Source: JBOHTO01 sp050733695 | GTDB taxonomy: Bacteria > Gemmatimonadota > Gemmatimonadetes > Gemmatimonadales > Gemmatimonadaceae | DNA length: 12,514 nt | Direction of reading: 5' to 3' | Assembly: GCA_050733695.1 (NCBI GenBank) | Contig: JBOHTO010000066.1 | Location: 1-12,514, forward strand | Made by a program: the position numbers and the translations under genes | The notes under the pieces: generated by a model | Told to the model about the DNA's origin: nothing | Databases searched by the model: none | Seen by the model: the letters and a program-made list of their open reading frames with translations, nothing else | Shown: one piece after another, positions 5,989-12,358 of the stretch | How the letters are laid out: the number at the start of each line of letters is the position of its first letter | How positions within the stretch are numbered: position 1 is the first letter of the stretch

Positions 5989-7299
5989 TCACCTTTCCGC
6001 CTCCCGCGCGCGCCGCACCGCTGCCAGTTCCTCGTCGCTGAGCGACGTTCCCGCCACGAGATCGTCAATCCCACCATCCCCCGGCTGGTCGGCCTGATCC
6101 TGGGGCCGGCGTGCTGCTGCCGCCACGATCCGACTCAGGGCCGGCGGCGCGACGAACGTCGTCACCAGCACCATGATCATGAGCGCGCCAAAGAGCCCGG
6201 CGTCGATCGCCCCGGTCGCGAGCCCGAGCTGCGCGAAGATGAGACCCACCTCACCACGCGGGACCATCGCGGTGCCGATAAGCAGCTTGTTCCCCCTGAA
6301 CCAGAACGGGGCAAAGCCCGCGGCGACCTTGCCCGCGATGCCGACAACGATCAGCGAGCCGCCCACGAGCAGCGCACGGCCATCGGCGAGGGCGTCGAGC
6401 TCCACTGCCGCGCCGACGCTGGCAAAGAAGATCGGTACGAAAAAGAATCCGATCGCCGTGGTCGCGCGCTCGATTTCCTGTCGTTGCGGAGTAGGGTGCA
6501 GCACCAGGCCGGCCGCGAAGGCGCCGATGATCATCGCCGATCCGGCCCAGTCGGCCAGCCATGCCAGGCCGAACGCAAATGCCAGCGCGATCACGCCCAG
6601 CGCGCCGGCGGTCTGTATTCGCTCGACGGCGCGGAAGAGCGGCGGTGCCACACGGCGGCCCGCCAGAATGGCGACCGCAACAAAGCCTACCGCGATGGCC
6701 GTCGTCTTCGCCACGCCGAGCACGGTGACGCTGTCGCCTCCGACCGCGTTGGCGACAACAGAGAGTATTATCAGACCGACGATGTCGTCGAGCACGGCCG
6801 CGCCCAGCACTACCTGCCCCTCGGGTCGCTCGAGCTGGCCAAGGTCGGAGAGCACGCGTGCGGAGATTCCGACCGATGTCGCCGTCAGCGCGGCGCCGCA
6901 GACGAGCGCCGGGATCATCCCGAGTCCGAGAGCGCTCACAACCAGGTAGCCGGCGCCGAACGGGATCGCGACCCCCACGAGGCCAACGGTGCTCGCAGTG
7001 CGGCCGACACGAACCAGCGCCCCGATGTCCGTATGCAGCCCGATCTCGAAGAGGAGGATGATCACACCTAGCTCCGCGAGCGCGAAGATCACCGGATCGG
7101 AGGGATCGACCACACCCAGCACCGAGCCGCCGAGCACCACGCCGGCGAGTAGCTCGCCCAGTACAGCGGGCTGCCCCATTCTCTGGGCGAGCTCGCCCAA
7201 CAGCTTCGTGGAGAGCAGGAGCGCGACGAGGGCGATGAGAAGCCCGCCGATCCCGTGACTTTCCACCGGCCCAGTAACGAGTGCCAGCAGCTCCGCCAT
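5989..7299 (-). CDS. CPA2-type cation/proton antiporter (Kef/NapA-like)
   Basis: Integral membrane exchanger of monovalent cations for protons, 436 residues with about 12-13 hydrophobic helices filling residues 15-385. Family marks are LLFEIGLHTD (83-91), the unwound-helix motif LTATSVGI (138-145), LGAAVLDDIVGLI (165-177) with the ion-binding D171-D172 pair, GIAGKVAAGF and MVPRGEVGLIFA. The Asp-Asp pair plus a lysine in the later core helix resembles the electrogenic NapA type rather than the KefC type; ion choice (Na+ or K+) cannot be read from sequence. There is no RCK/TrkA-N regulatory domain, only a roughly 45-residue charged, acidic cytoplasmic tail. The start codon overlaps the speA stop codon (TGATG), implying coupled translation. 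It is the last gene of the pdxH-speA group. The family is certain; function in pH or salt homeostasis is inferred. Confidence 0.93.
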   Translation of the reverse strand: MAELLALVTGPVESHGIGGLLIALVALLLSTKLLGELAQRMGQPAVLGELLAGVVLGGSVLGVVDPSDPVIFALAELGVIILLFEIGLHTDIGALVRVGRTASTVGLVGVAIPFGAGYLVVSALGLGMIPALVCGAALTATSVGISARVLSDLGQLERPEGQVVLGAAVLDDIVGLIILSVVANAVGGDSVTVLGVAKTTAIAVGFVAVAILAGRRVAPPLFRAVERIQTAGALGVIALAFAFGLAWLADWAGSAMIIGAFAAGLVLHPTPQRQEIERATTAIGFFFVPIFFASVGAAVELDALADGRALLVGGSLIVVGIAGKVAAGFAPFWFRGNKLLIGTAMVPRGEVGLIFAQLGLATGAIDAGLFGALMIMVLVTTFVAPPALSRIVAAAARRPQDQADQPGDGGIDDLVAGTSLSDEELAAVRRAREAER

Positions 7300-9299
7300 C
7301 AGCGCGCGGCTTCGCCCTCGAGATACGTGTATCCCTCGAGCCCCGCGACGTAGTCGGCGATGTACGAGTTCGCTTCCTGCCGAGAGAGGCCGGGCGCGGC
7401 ATTGACCTTCCGTCGAAATGTCCCGAGCAGCGTCGAGGCGCCGAACTGCACGTAGTTGAGCACTTCCGTCACCGTGTCGCCGTGCACCAGGTCCGTCACT
7501 TCGTATCCGCCCGGCACGAGCGTGATGTGCACGGCGTTCGTGTCTCCGAACAGGTTGTGAAGATCACCAAGTATCTCCTGGTACGCGCCCGTGAGAAATA
7601 TGCCGAGCACATAATCATCGTCATCGCGCAACGCGTGCAGTTCGAGACTCGGCATGCCATCGCGTTCGCCCACGAAGCGATCGATCTTGCCATCGGAATC
7701 GCAGGTGATGTCCTGCAGCGTCCCGCGCCTGAGCGGCTCTTCGTCGAGCCGGTGCACTGGCATGATCGGGAACAACTGATCTATCGCCCAACTGTCCGGC
7801 AACGACTGGAACACCGAGAAGTTGCAGAAGTAGCGATCGACCATCTGCGCGTCGAGGTCCTCGATGATGTCCTCGTACGACTCGCGGTCACCGCTCGCGA
7901 TCCGCGAGATCGCGTTCACGGTTGCGAAGTATATCTGCTCGGCCATCGCCCGCCCGCGCAGCGGAAGCACGCCGCTCCTGAACAGCTCCTGCGCCCGCTC
8001 CTTGTCGAAAGTGGCGTCGTGAAACACCTCGCGCACACGCCGGGGCCGGGGAGTGTCACCGTCGAGTTCATGGTAGACCTCCGCCATCTCGTGCAGGATC
8101 GCATGGTCGTCATCGGTGAGAACAGGAAGCTGCGGTTCCGCCTGTGACTCGACGTCGATCACCTTGAGCAGCAGGAGCGCGTGATGCGCCGTGAGCGCTC
8201 GGCCCGACTCGCTGATGATGTGCGGCATGGGGAGCTCGGCTTCACGACACGCCTCTGCTATGGTGTAGACGACATCGTTCGCGTATTCCTGGAGCGAGTA
8301 GTTCACGCTTGCGTTGGATGTCGAGCTCGTGCCGTCGTAGTCAACGCCGAGCCCGCCGCCCACATCCACGTGCGTGATGTCGACTCCAAGCGCCCGCAGT
8401 TCGGCGTAGAAGCGCGTGATCTCCTGCAGACCGGCCTTGATCGACCGGATGTCGGTGATCTGCGATCCGAGATGGAAATGGATCAGCTTGAGCACGTCGA
8501 GACGGCCGGCGTCGCGCAGGCGTTCGACAAGCTTCACGAGCTGCGCAGTGTTGAGGCCGAACTTCGATTTTTCCCCGCCACTCTGGGCCCAGCGCCCGAA
8601 ACCGGCCGACGCGAGCTTGATGCGGACGCCCGCCACCGGTACCACGCCCAGCTCGTCGGCCACGCGCAGGAGAACCTCGACCTCCGATAATTGCTCCATG
8701 ACGATGAACACGCGATGTCCCACCTTCTGCCCCATGAGGGCGAGACGCATGAACTCCTCGTCCTTGTAGCCGTTGCAGACGATGATGTGATCCGTGGATT
8801 CCGAGAGTCCGAGCACGGCCTGCAGCTCCGGCTTGCTGCCGCATTCGAGTCCGACGCCATGCCGCTCGCCGGCGGCAACTACCTCTTCGATCACATGCCG
8901 CTGCTGGTTGACCTTGATCGGATACACGCAGGTGTAACCGCCGCCATAGCCGAACTCGGCAATCGCCGCGTCGAAGCGCGCGCTCAGCGATTGGATGCGA
9001 GAGCGCAGTATGTCGGAGAATCGCAGGAGTACGGGCAACGTGACCCCCTGCTCTTCCAGGTCGCGCGCGAGCTCGAAGAGGTCGAGTTCACGCTCGGGGC
9101 GGTCCCTGTCGGGGCGCACGACCACGTGGCCCGCCGAGTTTATGTCGAAATAGCCTGCGCCCCAGCCGCCGACGTTGTACAGACTGCGCGCATCATCGAG
9201 CGTCCAGCTCCTGTGCGCGGGCGGGGCGTTCGGCGAGGTCGGGGGACGGGGTGGGTTGGTCGCCGGGCTCCCGGCCGCTGTCGTTGCCATTGGGGACAT
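7299..9299 (-). CDS. speA: Biosynthetic arginine decarboxylase
   Basis: PLP-dependent enzyme turning arginine into agmatine and CO2, the first step of the agmatine route to putrescine and polyamines; the reaction consumes a proton. 666 residues, close to the usual SpeA size. The PLP-binding barrel contains YPIKVNQQ with Schiff-base lysine K129, HFHLGSQ and the glycine-rich phosphate loop VGGGLGVDY; the C-terminal domain supplies the active-site cysteine C533 in CDSDGKID. Family homology starts around WTLDDARSLYNVGGWG (residue 32 on), so residues 1-30 are a Pro/Thr/Ser-rich, probably disordered extension. The start is the ATG at 9299 or the in-frame one three codons later; neither has a clear Shine-Dalgarno. 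A short perfect inverted repeat lies 5 bases before it. Upstream are the HExxH gene and pdxH, which supplies the cofactor; downstream the antiporter overlaps by one base. Confidence 0.96.
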   Translation of the reverse strand: MSPMATTAAGSPATNPPRPPTSPNAPPAHRSWTLDDARSLYNVGGWGAGYFDINSAGHVVVRPDRDRPERELDLFELARDLEEQGVTLPVLLRFSDILRSRIQSLSARFDAAIAEFGYGGGYTCVYPIKVNQQRHVIEEVVAAGERHGVGLECGSKPELQAVLGLSESTDHIIVCNGYKDEEFMRLALMGQKVGHRVFIVMEQLSEVEVLLRVADELGVVPVAGVRIKLASAGFGRWAQSGGEKSKFGLNTAQLVKLVERLRDAGRLDVLKLIHFHLGSQITDIRSIKAGLQEITRFYAELRALGVDITHVDVGGGLGVDYDGTSSTSNASVNYSLQEYANDVVYTIAEACREAELPMPHIISESGRALTAHHALLLLKVIDVESQAEPQLPVLTDDDHAILHEMAEVYHELDGDTPRPRRVREVFHDATFDKERAQELFRSGVLPLRGRAMAEQIYFATVNAISRIASGDRESYEDIIEDLDAQMVDRYFCNFSVFQSLPDSWAIDQLFPIMPVHRLDEEPLRRGTLQDITCDSDGKIDRFVGERDGMPSLELHALRDDDDYVLGIFLTGAYQEILGDLHNLFGDTNAVHITLVPGGYEVTDLVHGDTVTEVLNYVQFGASTLLGTFRRKVNAAPGLSRQEANSYIADYVAGLEGYTYLEGEAAR

Positions 9300-9303
9300 T
9301 CTA

Positions 9304-9319
9304 GGGGCGCGTGCGCCCC
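9304..9319. promoter_or_regulatory. 16-base perfect palindrome just before the speA start
   Basis: GGGGCGC-GT-GCGCCCC is a perfect 7-base-arm inverted repeat, 5 bases upstream of the speA start codon within the 72-base gap after the HExxH gene. If transcribed it would sit where the ribosome-binding site should be, and no Shine-Dalgarno is otherwise visible. It could be an operator, a translation-limiting hairpin or, lacking a U-tract, a weak terminator for the upstream gene. Function is inferred from position only. Confidence 0.4.
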
Positions 9320-9371
9320 GGGGGAACCGCAGGCTGTCGGCGGCGCAACGAACCGCGAGAGTTGGATCAGG

Positions 9372-10322
9372 CTACTCCCGCTGTCCCGAGTCGAACGCGA
9401 GCGGCGGATCGCCTGTCGCGACGGTCGGCGTCGAATGCGGCGCGGGACTGCCTTCATGGAATGCGTCGAGCGGGCCAGCCAGCCGATAGGCCTCGCGCTC
9501 CCAGGGGTGTTCTTCGTAGGGCAGCGCCTGGCTCAGCGCGAGTGCAATCACGTGGGCGACGCCGCCAAGGCTGGCCCACCGGCTCACTTCCTTGCCACCG
9601 GGAATCGCTGCCATGAGTACACGCTCGATCGGTTCTCCGATGATGGCGTTCGCGAAGTCGAGCTGCATCACGTGAATGCTTTCGTGGCGGAGCACCTGGC
9701 TGCTCGCTGCCCCGCCCTCGTCGCGGCCGAGCAGAATCGCCCCGAGCACCATCTGGCCGCGGGCGAGACCGAAGGGAGTGTCGAAGGCGATCTCGGGGAT
9801 TCGGAATGCCGGCGCTCCCGTCGACAACGATGCCTCGAGGTCGAACGTCGCATCGGGGCGGGCGACGTAGTACGCGATGGCCGCTGTCTGGGCCAGGTTG
9901 ACGCGCGTCCGGACTCGATCTGCTCCTGCCGGTGCGAGCTCGATGAGCATCGGCCCGATGTGCAGCGGAAGCAGGAGCGTATCACTCGCAGGCCGTCTGA
10001 TGATGGCAACACCGATACCCGAGAGCTGGCGACCCACGAGGCCGGACCCCGAGAACTCCTCTGCCGCGACCTGTTTCGCCGCGCTCACCAGGATGCCGCC
10101 GCCAAAGCCCGCGAGGAGGGCGGGCTTCACCGGTTCACCGTGCGTCCACGCCCATATGGCAGAGCTGACGCTCCCGATCGCGCCGTTGAGAGCGGCGTTC
10201 TCCAAGCGCTCCCCGGTCGTCGGCTGCGCACCGGCGCGTGCTGCAGCCACCGGCGCCGCGCCCTGCGTTAGCGCTGCGACGAGCGCGACATTCCGCGACA
10301 TACGCCACCATGACCGCGTCAC
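9372..10322 (-). CDS. Secreted or membrane-associated HExxH protein of unknown function
   Basis: I do not recognise a named family. From the GTG start that overlaps the pdxH stop (GTGA) it has 316 residues: a signal-peptide-like N-terminus (basic TRSWWRMSRN, hydrophobic VALVAALTQGAAPVAAA, then ARAGAQ as a likely cleavage site near residue 32), two glycine/alanine-rich hydrophobic stretches (about 43-60 and 68-86), a middle region likely rich in beta strands (115-185), and LRHESIHVMQLDF (211-223) containing the zinc-binding signature H213-E-S-I-H217. A downstream PWEREAYRLAG (273-283) offers E275 or E277 as the third ligand, as in gluzincins. It could therefore be a metallopeptidase, but substrate and activity are unknown. 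Alternative starts are ATG 10301 (309 residues, still with the hydrophobic signal core) and ATG 10346. Its place between pdxH and speA, co-directional and coupled, marks it as an operon member. Confidence 0.75.
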   Translation of the reverse strand: MTRSWWRMSRNVALVAALTQGAAPVAAARAGAQPTTGERLENAALNGAIGSVSSAIWAWTHGEPVKPALLAGFGGGILVSAAKQVAAEEFSGSGLVGRQLSGIGVAIIRRPASDTLLLPLHIGPMLIELAPAGADRVRTRVNLAQTAAIAYYVARPDATFDLEASLSTGAPAFRIPEIAFDTPFGLARGQMVLGAILLGRDEGGAASSQVLRHESIHVMQLDFANAIIGEPIERVLMAAIPGGKEVSRWASLGGVAHVIALALSQALPYEEHPWEREAYRLAGPLDAFHEGSPAPHSTPTVATGDPPLAFDSGQRE

Positions 10323-10957
10323 GGGTAGAGCCGCTCGATGTGCCACCCCTCGCCCTCCCTCATCCTCGTGTAGAGATGCCGCTCGTGCAGCCGACCGGGC
10401 CGGTTGCGCCAGAACTCCATCTGCTCCGGCGCCAGGCGGAACCCGGACCAGTGTGGCGGACGCGCAACGAGCTTGCCATCGAACCTGCGCGTCAGCTCCA
10501 CAACCCTCCTCTCGAGATCGCCTTCACGCTCGATCGGCCTGCTCTGAAGCGACGCCCACGCGCCTATCTGGCTCGATCGGGCACGGGTTGCAAAGTACGC
10601 ATCGGCTTCTTCGGGCGACAGCGGACCCACCGGACCCTCGACGCGAACCTGCACTTCCAGCGGCTGCCAGTGGAAGCAGAGAGCCGCCTTCGGGTGCGCG
10701 AGCAGTTCCCTGCCCTTGCGACTCTCGTAATTCGTGTAGAACGCGAAGCCACGTGCGTCCACGCCCTTGAGAAGCAGGATGCGTACCGATGGCTGTCGAT
10801 CCCTCCCCACCGTTGCGAGCGCGAATGCGGTGGGTTCGGGGATGAGTTCCGCGCCGAGCCCCCTGGCTTGTTCGAGGAGCGCGATGAACCGCCGGATGGG
10901 GTCCGCCAGCGGCGGCGAACCGGATTCGTCAGGCGGAGCGGATGTGTCGGTCGTCAT
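10319..10957 (-). CDS. pdxH: Pyridoxine/pyridoxamine 5'-phosphate oxidase
   Basis: FMN-dependent cytoplasmic enzyme that oxidises pyridoxine or pyridoxamine phosphate to pyridoxal 5'-phosphate, the last step of the vitamin B6 salvage/DXP-dependent route. 212 residues, matching the usual 210-220. Split-barrel flavin-binding motifs are evident: SVRILLLKGVDARGFAFYTN followed by ESRKGREL (about 57-84), CFHWQPLEVQVRVEGPV (93-109), YFATRARSSQIGAWASLQS (120-138), and the C-terminal signature WSGFRLAPEQMEFW, then RLHERHLYTR and WHIERLYP at the very end. The first 18 residues are a variable Ser/Pro/Asp-rich leader. The ATG has only a weak, distant GGAAG upstream, and the gene lies 45 bases after the regulator's stop codon in the same direction, so it may share that transcript. 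It supplies the cofactor of the downstream arginine decarboxylase. Confidence 0.95.
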   Translation of the reverse strand: MTTDTSAPPDESGSPPLADPIRRFIALLEQARGLGAELIPEPTAFALATVGRDRQPSVRILLLKGVDARGFAFYTNYESRKGRELLAHPKAALCFHWQPLEVQVRVEGPVGPLSPEEADAYFATRARSSQIGAWASLQSRPIEREGDLERRVVELTRRFDGKLVARPPHWSGFRLAPEQMEFWRNRPGRLHERHLYTRMREGEGWHIERLYP

Positions 10958-11002
10958 CCGATCGCGCGCTTCCGGAAAATGCCGACGGTGAGCGCCACGC
11001 CG

Positions 11003-11815
11003 TCAGGCAGAACGCCGGGCGTGCACGTCGGCATGGCGCGTCGCCGTGAGCCGGCGTGCGAGGCATGCGACAAGTTCGTCCGTGGACAGTGCACGTCGCA
11101 GCACCGACGGCGAATGTCCCGTCGCCCAGCGCGCATGTCGGGCGAAGAGGCGCGCGTTGGGGTAGCGCAATCGTCGGGCGGCTTCATCTATGTCGCACCC
11201 GTCGTGGCGCAGGTAGTGGTGGCCGCGCTCGACGAGCGCGCTCACGACGAGACGCCTTGCGGACGCGATACCGGCCTGGCCCAGGGCGCGCTCCACGCTG
11301 CGCCGGTGCATTCCGGCGGCGCGTGCCAGGTCGTGGACCGTGAAGAAGTCGCGTGGCTGGCGAAAGAGCAGTTCCACGGCCAGAGCGAGCGGTCGCGAGA
11401 GGTGCGCGATGCGCGCACGCACGAAGGCGTCGAAGAGCGCCGAGTTCCAGATTCCGCCGGCCACCTTCTCGACGAACGCCCGGAACCGCTTCGGGCCGTC
11501 ATCGAATCCCTTGAGCACGACGTGGTGCATGCCGGCGCGCGTGAGCTCCACTGTGCCCCGCATCCCCGCGGGTGAGAGGGCGGTGTAGACCACGACCGGC
11601 GTATCCGCGTGCATGGCCAGCGTCGCAACGACGTTTGGCAACTCCTGCGGGCCGACTAGCGCTGGATCGAGGACGATGATGTCGAGCGCCTGCCGGTCGA
11701 GGATCTCATCGAGGGCGGACCAGGCCGGTATTGGCAGCAGCGCGTTCCGATCTCCGCCGAAGACGGCGCGGAAGGTCAGGAGAAGTGGATCGGACAGCCG
11801 GGTTCCGAATCGCAT
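11003..11815 (-). CDS. AraC-type regulator with degenerate receiver-like domain
   Basis: Probable DNA-binding transcription factor, 270 residues. The N-terminal half (1-125) folds like a response-regulator receiver: LDIIVLDP places D50 at the phospho-acceptor site, VVVYTA has T78, and HVVLKGFDD has K102. The acidic pair that normally coordinates Mg2+ at the end of strand 1 is absent (only D9 is near), so ordinary phosphorylation is doubtful. The C-terminal half (about 150-255) is an AraC/XylS double helix-turn-helix: TVHDLARAAGMHRRSVERAL is the first reading helix region and DIDEAARRLRYPNARLFARH followed by GHSPSVLRR the second. No histidine kinase lies nearby. It is divergent from a small lipoprotein gene across a 152-base spacer with direct repeats, suggesting it controls that gene and itself. 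No Shine-Dalgarno precedes the ATG; a promoter sits so close that the mRNA may be nearly leaderless. Confidence 0.85.
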   Translation of the reverse strand: MRFGTRLSDPLLLTFRAVFGGDRNALLPIPAWSALDEILDRQALDIIVLDPALVGPQELPNVVATLAMHADTPVVVYTALSPAGMRGTVELTRAGMHHVVLKGFDDGPKRFRAFVEKVAGGIWNSALFDAFVRARIAHLSRPLALAVELLFRQPRDFFTVHDLARAAGMHRRSVERALGQAGIASARRLVVSALVERGHHYLRHDGCDIDEAARRLRYPNARLFARHARWATGHSPSVLRRALSTDELVACLARRLTATRHADVHARRSA

Positions 11816-11823
11816 GGCGGGAG

Positions 11824-11852
11824 AAATTACTCAAACGCCGCAAAAGCGGCAA
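11824..11852 (-). promoter_or_regulatory. Candidate sigma70-type promoter for the regulator gene
   Basis: On the minus strand TTGCCG (11852-11847) and TAATTT (11829-11824) are separated by 17 bases, a good -35/-10 geometry. Transcription would begin near 11817, about two bases before the ATG, which fits the missing Shine-Dalgarno. The -35 box overlaps the first direct repeat, so binding there would repress this promoter. Confidence 0.5.
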
Positions 11853-11870
11853 GGAATGCCGCAAAAGTGG
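11837..11870. promoter_or_regulatory. Direct-repeat operator, GCCGCAAAAGyGG twice, 21-base spacing
   Basis: GCCGCAAAAGCGG (11837-11849) recurs as GCCGCAAAAGTGG (11858-11870), one mismatch in 13, with starts exactly 21 bases apart, i.e. two helical turns on the same DNA face. This is the standard geometry for AraC-family monomers binding in tandem. The first copy is also itself palindromic (GCCGC-AAAA-GCGGC). It lies between the divergent regulator and lipoprotein genes. Confidence 0.6.
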
Positions 11871-11872
11871 TA

Positions 11873-11900
11873 TTGGCAGCTCCACTGAAGGCAATAGCTT
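11873..11900 (+). promoter_or_regulatory. Candidate promoter for the small lipoprotein gene
   Basis: TTGGCA (11873-11878) and TAGCTT (11895-11900) are spaced by 16 bases, an acceptable but weak sigma70-like pair. The -35 box begins 3 bases after the second direct repeat, the position expected for activation by an AraC-type protein contacting sigma. The start point would fall near 11907. The match is loose and other promoters are possible. Confidence 0.35.
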
Positions 11901-11951
11901 GGGGGGACGTGGGCCGTCGCTGAATACCCGGCGCGGCCCGATACCCCCAAG
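11898..11951 (+). promoter_or_regulatory. Long stem-loop in the leader of the lipoprotein gene
   Basis: CTTGGGGG (11898-11905) pairs perfectly with CCCCCAAG (11944-11951). Inside, after a small internal loop, GGGCCG (11911-11916) pairs with CGGCCC (11934-11939), and CGC (11918-11920) with GCG (11931-11933). The structure ends 4 bases before the GAGG ribosome-binding site (11956-11959). No U-tract follows, so it is not a standard terminator. If transcription starts near 11907, only the inner stem would be in the RNA. Confidence 0.5.
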
Positions 11952-11967
11952 ATTCGAGGTACCACCC

Positions 11968-12108
11968 ATGGCCCGCCGACTCGCTATGCTCGTTGTCACC
12001 GCCGCCGCCTTCTCGCTCGCGGCATGCACGAACCCGACGGCCCCGGCCGGAATCAGTGAGGCGCCGAGCGCCCTTGATGCCGGCGTGTACGCGGGAAGCG
12101 GGAGCTGA
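11968..12108 (+). CDS. Small lipoprotein / lipopeptide, 46 residues
   Basis: A tiny secreted lipoprotein of unknown function. The signal peptide has a basic start (MARRL), a hydrophobic core (AMLVVTAAAFS) and a good lipobox LAAC with lipidated cysteine C20. The mature part would be only 27 residues: CTNPTAPAGISEAP followed by SALDAGVYAGSGS, uncharged apart from one Glu and one Asp, with a Thr/Pro/Ala linker and a Gly/Ser end. ATG is preceded by GAGG with an 8-base spacer. A longer in-frame reading upstream (from 11731) would cross the regulator gene on the other strand and is not credible. The gene is divergent from the AraC/receiver regulator and preceded by a direct-repeat operator and a strong stem-loop, which argues that it is a regulated real gene. 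It could be a signal or an envelope-stress reporter; nothing in the sequence settles that. Confidence 0.7.
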   Translation: MARRLAMLVVTAAAFSLAACTNPTAPAGISEAPSALDAGVYAGSGS

Positions 12109-12358
12109 GCATACCGGACAGAGAACGTCGGGGGGTTCCACGAGATGGGCGCACGGCCTGAGCGTATTGCCTGGCACCGGTGGGCTTCGTGAACGTTGGC
12201 CCTGCGCGCATAGCAGACTCGCGGAATCGCTCCGATACTCAAACGTCGGACGGCGGTGGCCATGGAATCCCGACTACCTGCATTCACGCGCGAAGCCGGC
12301 CCTCTCGGGCATGGGGGATGAGTTGAGGGTGTTCACGAAGTTTCGCCTAGCGCGACGA
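12109..12358. other. Intergenic stretch after the lipoprotein gene
   Basis: About 250 bases with no gene I can support. I see no tRNA, no clear intrinsic terminator and no strong promoter. Frames on the plus strand leading into the partial gene at the right edge are open by composition: an in-frame ATG at 12311 and GTG at 12329 could be its true start, in which case this spacer is shorter. Confidence 0.5.

Noticed and set aside
5965..7071. Plus-strand open frame of 368 codons
   Set aside because: Antisense to the antiporter, which has clear membrane helices and the Asp-Asp motif; the product is Arg/Asp/His-rich noise.
8691..10271. Plus-strand open frame of 526 codons
   Set aside because: Antisense to speA and the HExxH gene; no motif, and speA is certain from its K129 and C533 motifs.
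10954..11187. Minus-strand frame of 77 codons bridging the regulator/pdxH gap
   Set aside because: It overlaps the regulator's helix-turn-helix coding region in another frame, has no motif or ribosome-binding site, and is Arg/Cys/Pro-rich noise.
10238..11575. Plus-strand open frame of 445 codons
   Set aside because: Antisense to pdxH and the regulator, both recognisable; treated as a shadow.
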